NCBI GenBank assembly: GCA_966252075.1 | Contig: CBINNP010000131.1 | Location: forward strand, 1-9,883 | Direction: 5' to 3' | DNA: 9,883 bases | DNA from: Solimonas sp966252075 | GTDB lineage: Bacteria > Pseudomonadota > Gammaproteobacteria > Nevskiales > Nevskiaceae | Part shown: positions 8,438 to 9,883 of the stretch, in pieces | Numbering within the stretch: position 1 is the first letter of the stretch | Layout of the letters: each line of letters opens with the position of its first letter | The notes under the pieces: model-generated | What the model was told of the DNA's origin: nothing | Seen by the model: only the letters and a program-made list of their open reading frames with translations | Databases searched by the model: none | Translations under genes and position numbers: made by a program

Positions 8438-8511
8438 GAGTTCTCCCGCCGTGATTCCTCTGGGATCTGCCGGGCCCTTCTAGCGATGTCACAGGTGGCG
8501 ACGATCGAAGT

Positions 8512-8533
8512 GGCTCACGCCAAAGCGTGGGCC
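8512..8533 (-). repeat. Hairpin downstream of the lipoprotein gene
   Basis: GGCTCACGC (8512-8520) and GCGTGGGCC (8525-8533) form a 9-bp stem, with one G-T pair, around a CAAA loop. It lies about 40 bases past the minus-strand lipoprotein stop and could end that transcript. A U-rich tail is lacking, so a role as intrinsic terminator is uncertain. Confidence 0.35.
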
Positions 8534-8575
8534 AGCTTCAGTCGCGCCATGCACGCGCGTGGCCTGCGCGCTGCG

Positions 8576-8857
8576 TCAGGGCAGTTCGCAGTAGCGCGAG
8601 CGGCGCCAGACGCCGTTCTCGCAGATCAGGTACTGCCCGATGCCGTCGGGGTGCTTGAAGCAGGCTTCGTGCGCGTGTTCGTAGGAGCTGCCGTCGAAGC
8701 GGCACGAGAGGCCGGGCGTGCCGGCGGCCGGCGGTGACTGCGGCAGCTCGGAGATTTCGGAGGTCGCGATTTCTGCGGTCGGCGATTTGGAACAGGCGGC
8801 GAGCCCGCATAGCAGCGGGCCGGCCAGCAGGGCGGTCCGGACAAGAGTAAGACGCAC
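8576..8857 (-). CDS. Small Cys-rich lipoprotein of unknown function
   Basis: This 93-residue protein has a lipoprotein signal peptide: a basic N-terminus, a hydrophobic core, and the lipobox LAAC at residues 19-22 with Cys22 as the lipidation site. The residue after it is Ser, not Asp, which in enterobacterial sorting rules favours the outer membrane. A Ser/Thr/Pro-rich linker (about 23-48) leads to a compact C-terminal region with four Cys (52, 66, 79, 90), which could form two disulfides in the periplasm, and the sequence CENGVWRRSRYC near the end. I do not recognise the family; the CRFDGSSY start is loosely like small periplasmic Cys domains such as DUF1496, but this is a weak impression. 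The GTG 8857 start is chosen because this frame gives the lipoprotein signal; an overlapping ATG at 8859 opens a different frame. It begins 42 bases after the uvrB stop in the same direction, so it may be co-transcribed with uvrB. Confidence 0.8.
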   Translation of the reverse strand: MRLTLVRTALLAGPLLCGLAACSKSPTAEIATSEISELPQSPPAAGTPGLSCRFDGSSYEHAHEACFKHPDGIGQYLICENGVWRRSRYCELP

Positions 8858-8861
8858 ATTT

Positions 8862-8867
8862 TCCCCC
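8862..8867 (-). promoter_or_regulatory. Ribosome binding site for the lipoprotein GTG start
   Basis: GGGGGA on the minus strand ends four bases before GTG 8857. An out-of-frame ATG at 8859 is only two bases from it, which is too close for usual initiation. This supports the GTG start. Confidence 0.5.
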
Positions 8868-8886
8868 GTGGGTTTCAGCTCGTGTT

Positions 8887-8906
8887 CGCCTGAGCGGGCT
8901 CAGGCG
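8887..8906. repeat. Perfect inverted repeat across the uvrB stop codon
   Basis: CGCCTGAGC (8887-8895) and GCTCAGGCG (8898-8906) are exact complements separated by GG, so in practice an 8-bp stem with a four-base loop can form. The uvrB TGA (8900-8902) lies in one arm. Neither strand has a T-run after it, so it is more likely an attenuating or mRNA 3'-end structure than a classic terminator. Confidence 0.5.
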
Positions 8907-9883
8907 GCGTTGACCAGGGCGCGCTCGCGCAGCTTGCGGATTTCGTCGCGCAACTTGGCGGCTTTCTCGAACTCGAGATTCTGCGCCGCCGCTTTCATTT
9001 CCTTTTCCAGCTTGGCGACCTTCTTCGCCATCTGGTCCGGCGGCAGCGTGTCGTATTTGGCGGCGACTTCGGCGGCCTTGAGGGCGGCGCCGACCTGATA
9101 GTCCTCGTAGCCGTAGCGCATGACATCGGCGATTTTCTTCTGCACGCCCTTGGGCGTGATGCCGTGCGCCTTGTTGAAGGCGATCTGTTTGTCGCGGCGG
9201 CGCTCGGTTTCGCCGAGGGCACGCTTCATCGAATCGGTTTCGTGGTCGGCGTAGAGAATCGCCTTGCCGTTGAGATGGCGGGCGGCGCGGCCGATGGTCT
9301 GGATCAGCGAGCGCTCCGAGCGCAGGAAGCCTTCCTTGTCGGCATCGAGGATCGCCACCAGCGAGACTTCCGGCAGGTCCAGGCCCTCACGCAACAGGTT
9401 GATGCCGACCAGCACATCGAACAGGCCCAGGCGCAGATCGCGAATGATCTCGGCGCGCTCGACCGTGTCGACGTCGGAGTGCATGTAGCGGACCTTGACG
9501 CCGTTCTCGGAGAGATAGTCGGTAAGGTCCTCGGCCATGCGCTTGGTCAGCACGGTGACCAGCACGCGTTCCTGCTTGTCGACGCGCAGGCGGATCTCGC
9601 CGAGGAGATCGTCGACCTGCGAAGAGGCCGGGCGAATCTCGGTGACCGGATCGACGAGTCCGGTCGGACGGACGACCTGCTCGGCGATCGCGTCGCCGGA
9701 CTTCTCTTTCTCGTAGTTGCCGGGCGTCGCCGACACATAGATCGCCTGCGGGCTGATGCGCTCGAATTCATCGAAGCGCAGCGGCCGGTTATCCATCGCG
9801 CTCGGCAGGCGGAAGCCGTATTCGACCAGCGTCTCCTTGCGCGAGCGGTCGCCCTTGTACATCGCGCCGATCTGCGGAACGGT
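8900..9883 (-). CDS. uvrB: Excinuclease ABC subunit B (UvrB), C-terminal half, truncated by window edge
   Basis: The minus-strand frame is open from the window edge to the TGA at 8900-8902 and encodes 327 residues, roughly the C-terminal half of a protein of about 670. UvrB verifies DNA damage handed over by UvrA and then recruits UvrC in nucleotide excision repair. Visible landmarks are TVPQIGAMYKGDRSRKETLV at the edge, YGFRLPSAMDNRPL, the helicase motif SATPGNYE, VLVTVLTKRMAEDLTDYL, motif V in GINLLREGLDLPEVSLV, motif VI in QTIGRAARH, and the terminal UVR domain (KLEKEMKAAAQNLEFEKAAK and RDEIRKLRE) that binds UvrC. The ATG at 9862 is internal because the frame continues upstream with typical UvrB sequence. 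All landmarks are intact and there is no frameshift. As a core housekeeping gene it marks the chromosomal backbone next to the tRNA. Confidence 0.97.
   Translation of the reverse strand, partial: TVPQIGAMYKGDRSRKETLVEYGFRLPSAMDNRPLRFDEFERISPQAIYVSATPGNYEKEKSGDAIAEQVVRPTGLVDPVTEIRPASSQVDDLLGEIRLRVDKQERVLVTVLTKRMAEDLTDYLSENGVKVRYMHSDVDTVERAEIIRDLRLGLFDVLVGINLLREGLDLPEVSLVAILDADKEGFLRSERSLIQTIGRAARHLNGKAILYADHETDSMKRALGETERRRDKQIAFNKAHGITPKGVQKKIADVMRYGYEDYQVGAALKAAEVAAKYDTLPPDQMAKKVAKLEKEMKAAAQNLEFEKAAKLRDEIRKLRERALVNAA

Noticed and set aside
8238..8492. Minus-strand 84-codon ORF ending DWTRTNDPHHVKVVL
   Set aside because: Its C-terminus is antisense tRNA sequence and the rest runs through the terminator. 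It lacks protein-like composition, and a different frame here has the better ribosome binding site.
8718..9098. Plus-strand ORF of 126 codons opposite the lipoprotein and uvrB
   Set aside because: It is Ser/Ala/Arg-rich shadow sequence over two well-supported minus-strand genes.

Overview
The window is GC-rich, densely coded bacterial DNA. The UvrB sequence, the TolC-type outer membrane protein (so a Gram-negative envelope) and a tRNA-Val(GAC) closely resembling the enterobacterial one point to a gammaproteobacterium, perhaps of the Nevskiales/Xanthomonadales type. That taxonomic placement is inference from gene character, not from a search.

Positions 1-8061 are one plus-strand run of seven genes that looks like a single operon. 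The order is: a 5'-truncated condensation-type acyltransferase; a membrane-anchored HlyD/MacA-type periplasmic adaptor; a LolD/MacB-type ABC ATPase; two different FtsX/MacB-type permeases; a second, full-length condensation-type acyltransferase; and a TolC-family outer membrane channel. The first six genes overlap or nearly abut (TTGA, TGATG, TGAGGTG, GTGA and a 20-base overlap), so they are probably translationally coupled. Adaptor, ATPase, permease pair and TolC together make a complete MacAB-TolC-like tripartite exporter, with the permease split from the ATPase and present as a heterodimer. The two acyltransferase-like genes that bracket the transporter are homologous to each other. One keeps the canonical HHxxxDG motif (HHAVMDG); the other has MHAAIDG. 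The simplest reading is a locus that makes or trims an acylated metabolite or lipid and exports it through the envelope. The substrate cannot be read from this window, and the cluster continues upstream of base 1.

Positions 8062-8340 hold a stand-alone tRNA-Val(GAC) gene with encoded CCA, a plausible sigma70 promoter with a GC-rich discriminator, and a strong intrinsic terminator. A nested inverted repeat overlaps the promoter.

Positions 8341-9883 read on the minus strand. The C-terminal half of uvrB (nucleotide excision repair helicase) runs off the right edge. It is followed closely by a small Cys-rich lipoprotein gene with a GTG start. Farther downstream is a possible 29-codon basic small ORF with a good ribosome binding site. 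The region between the lipoprotein and the tRNA contains little else.
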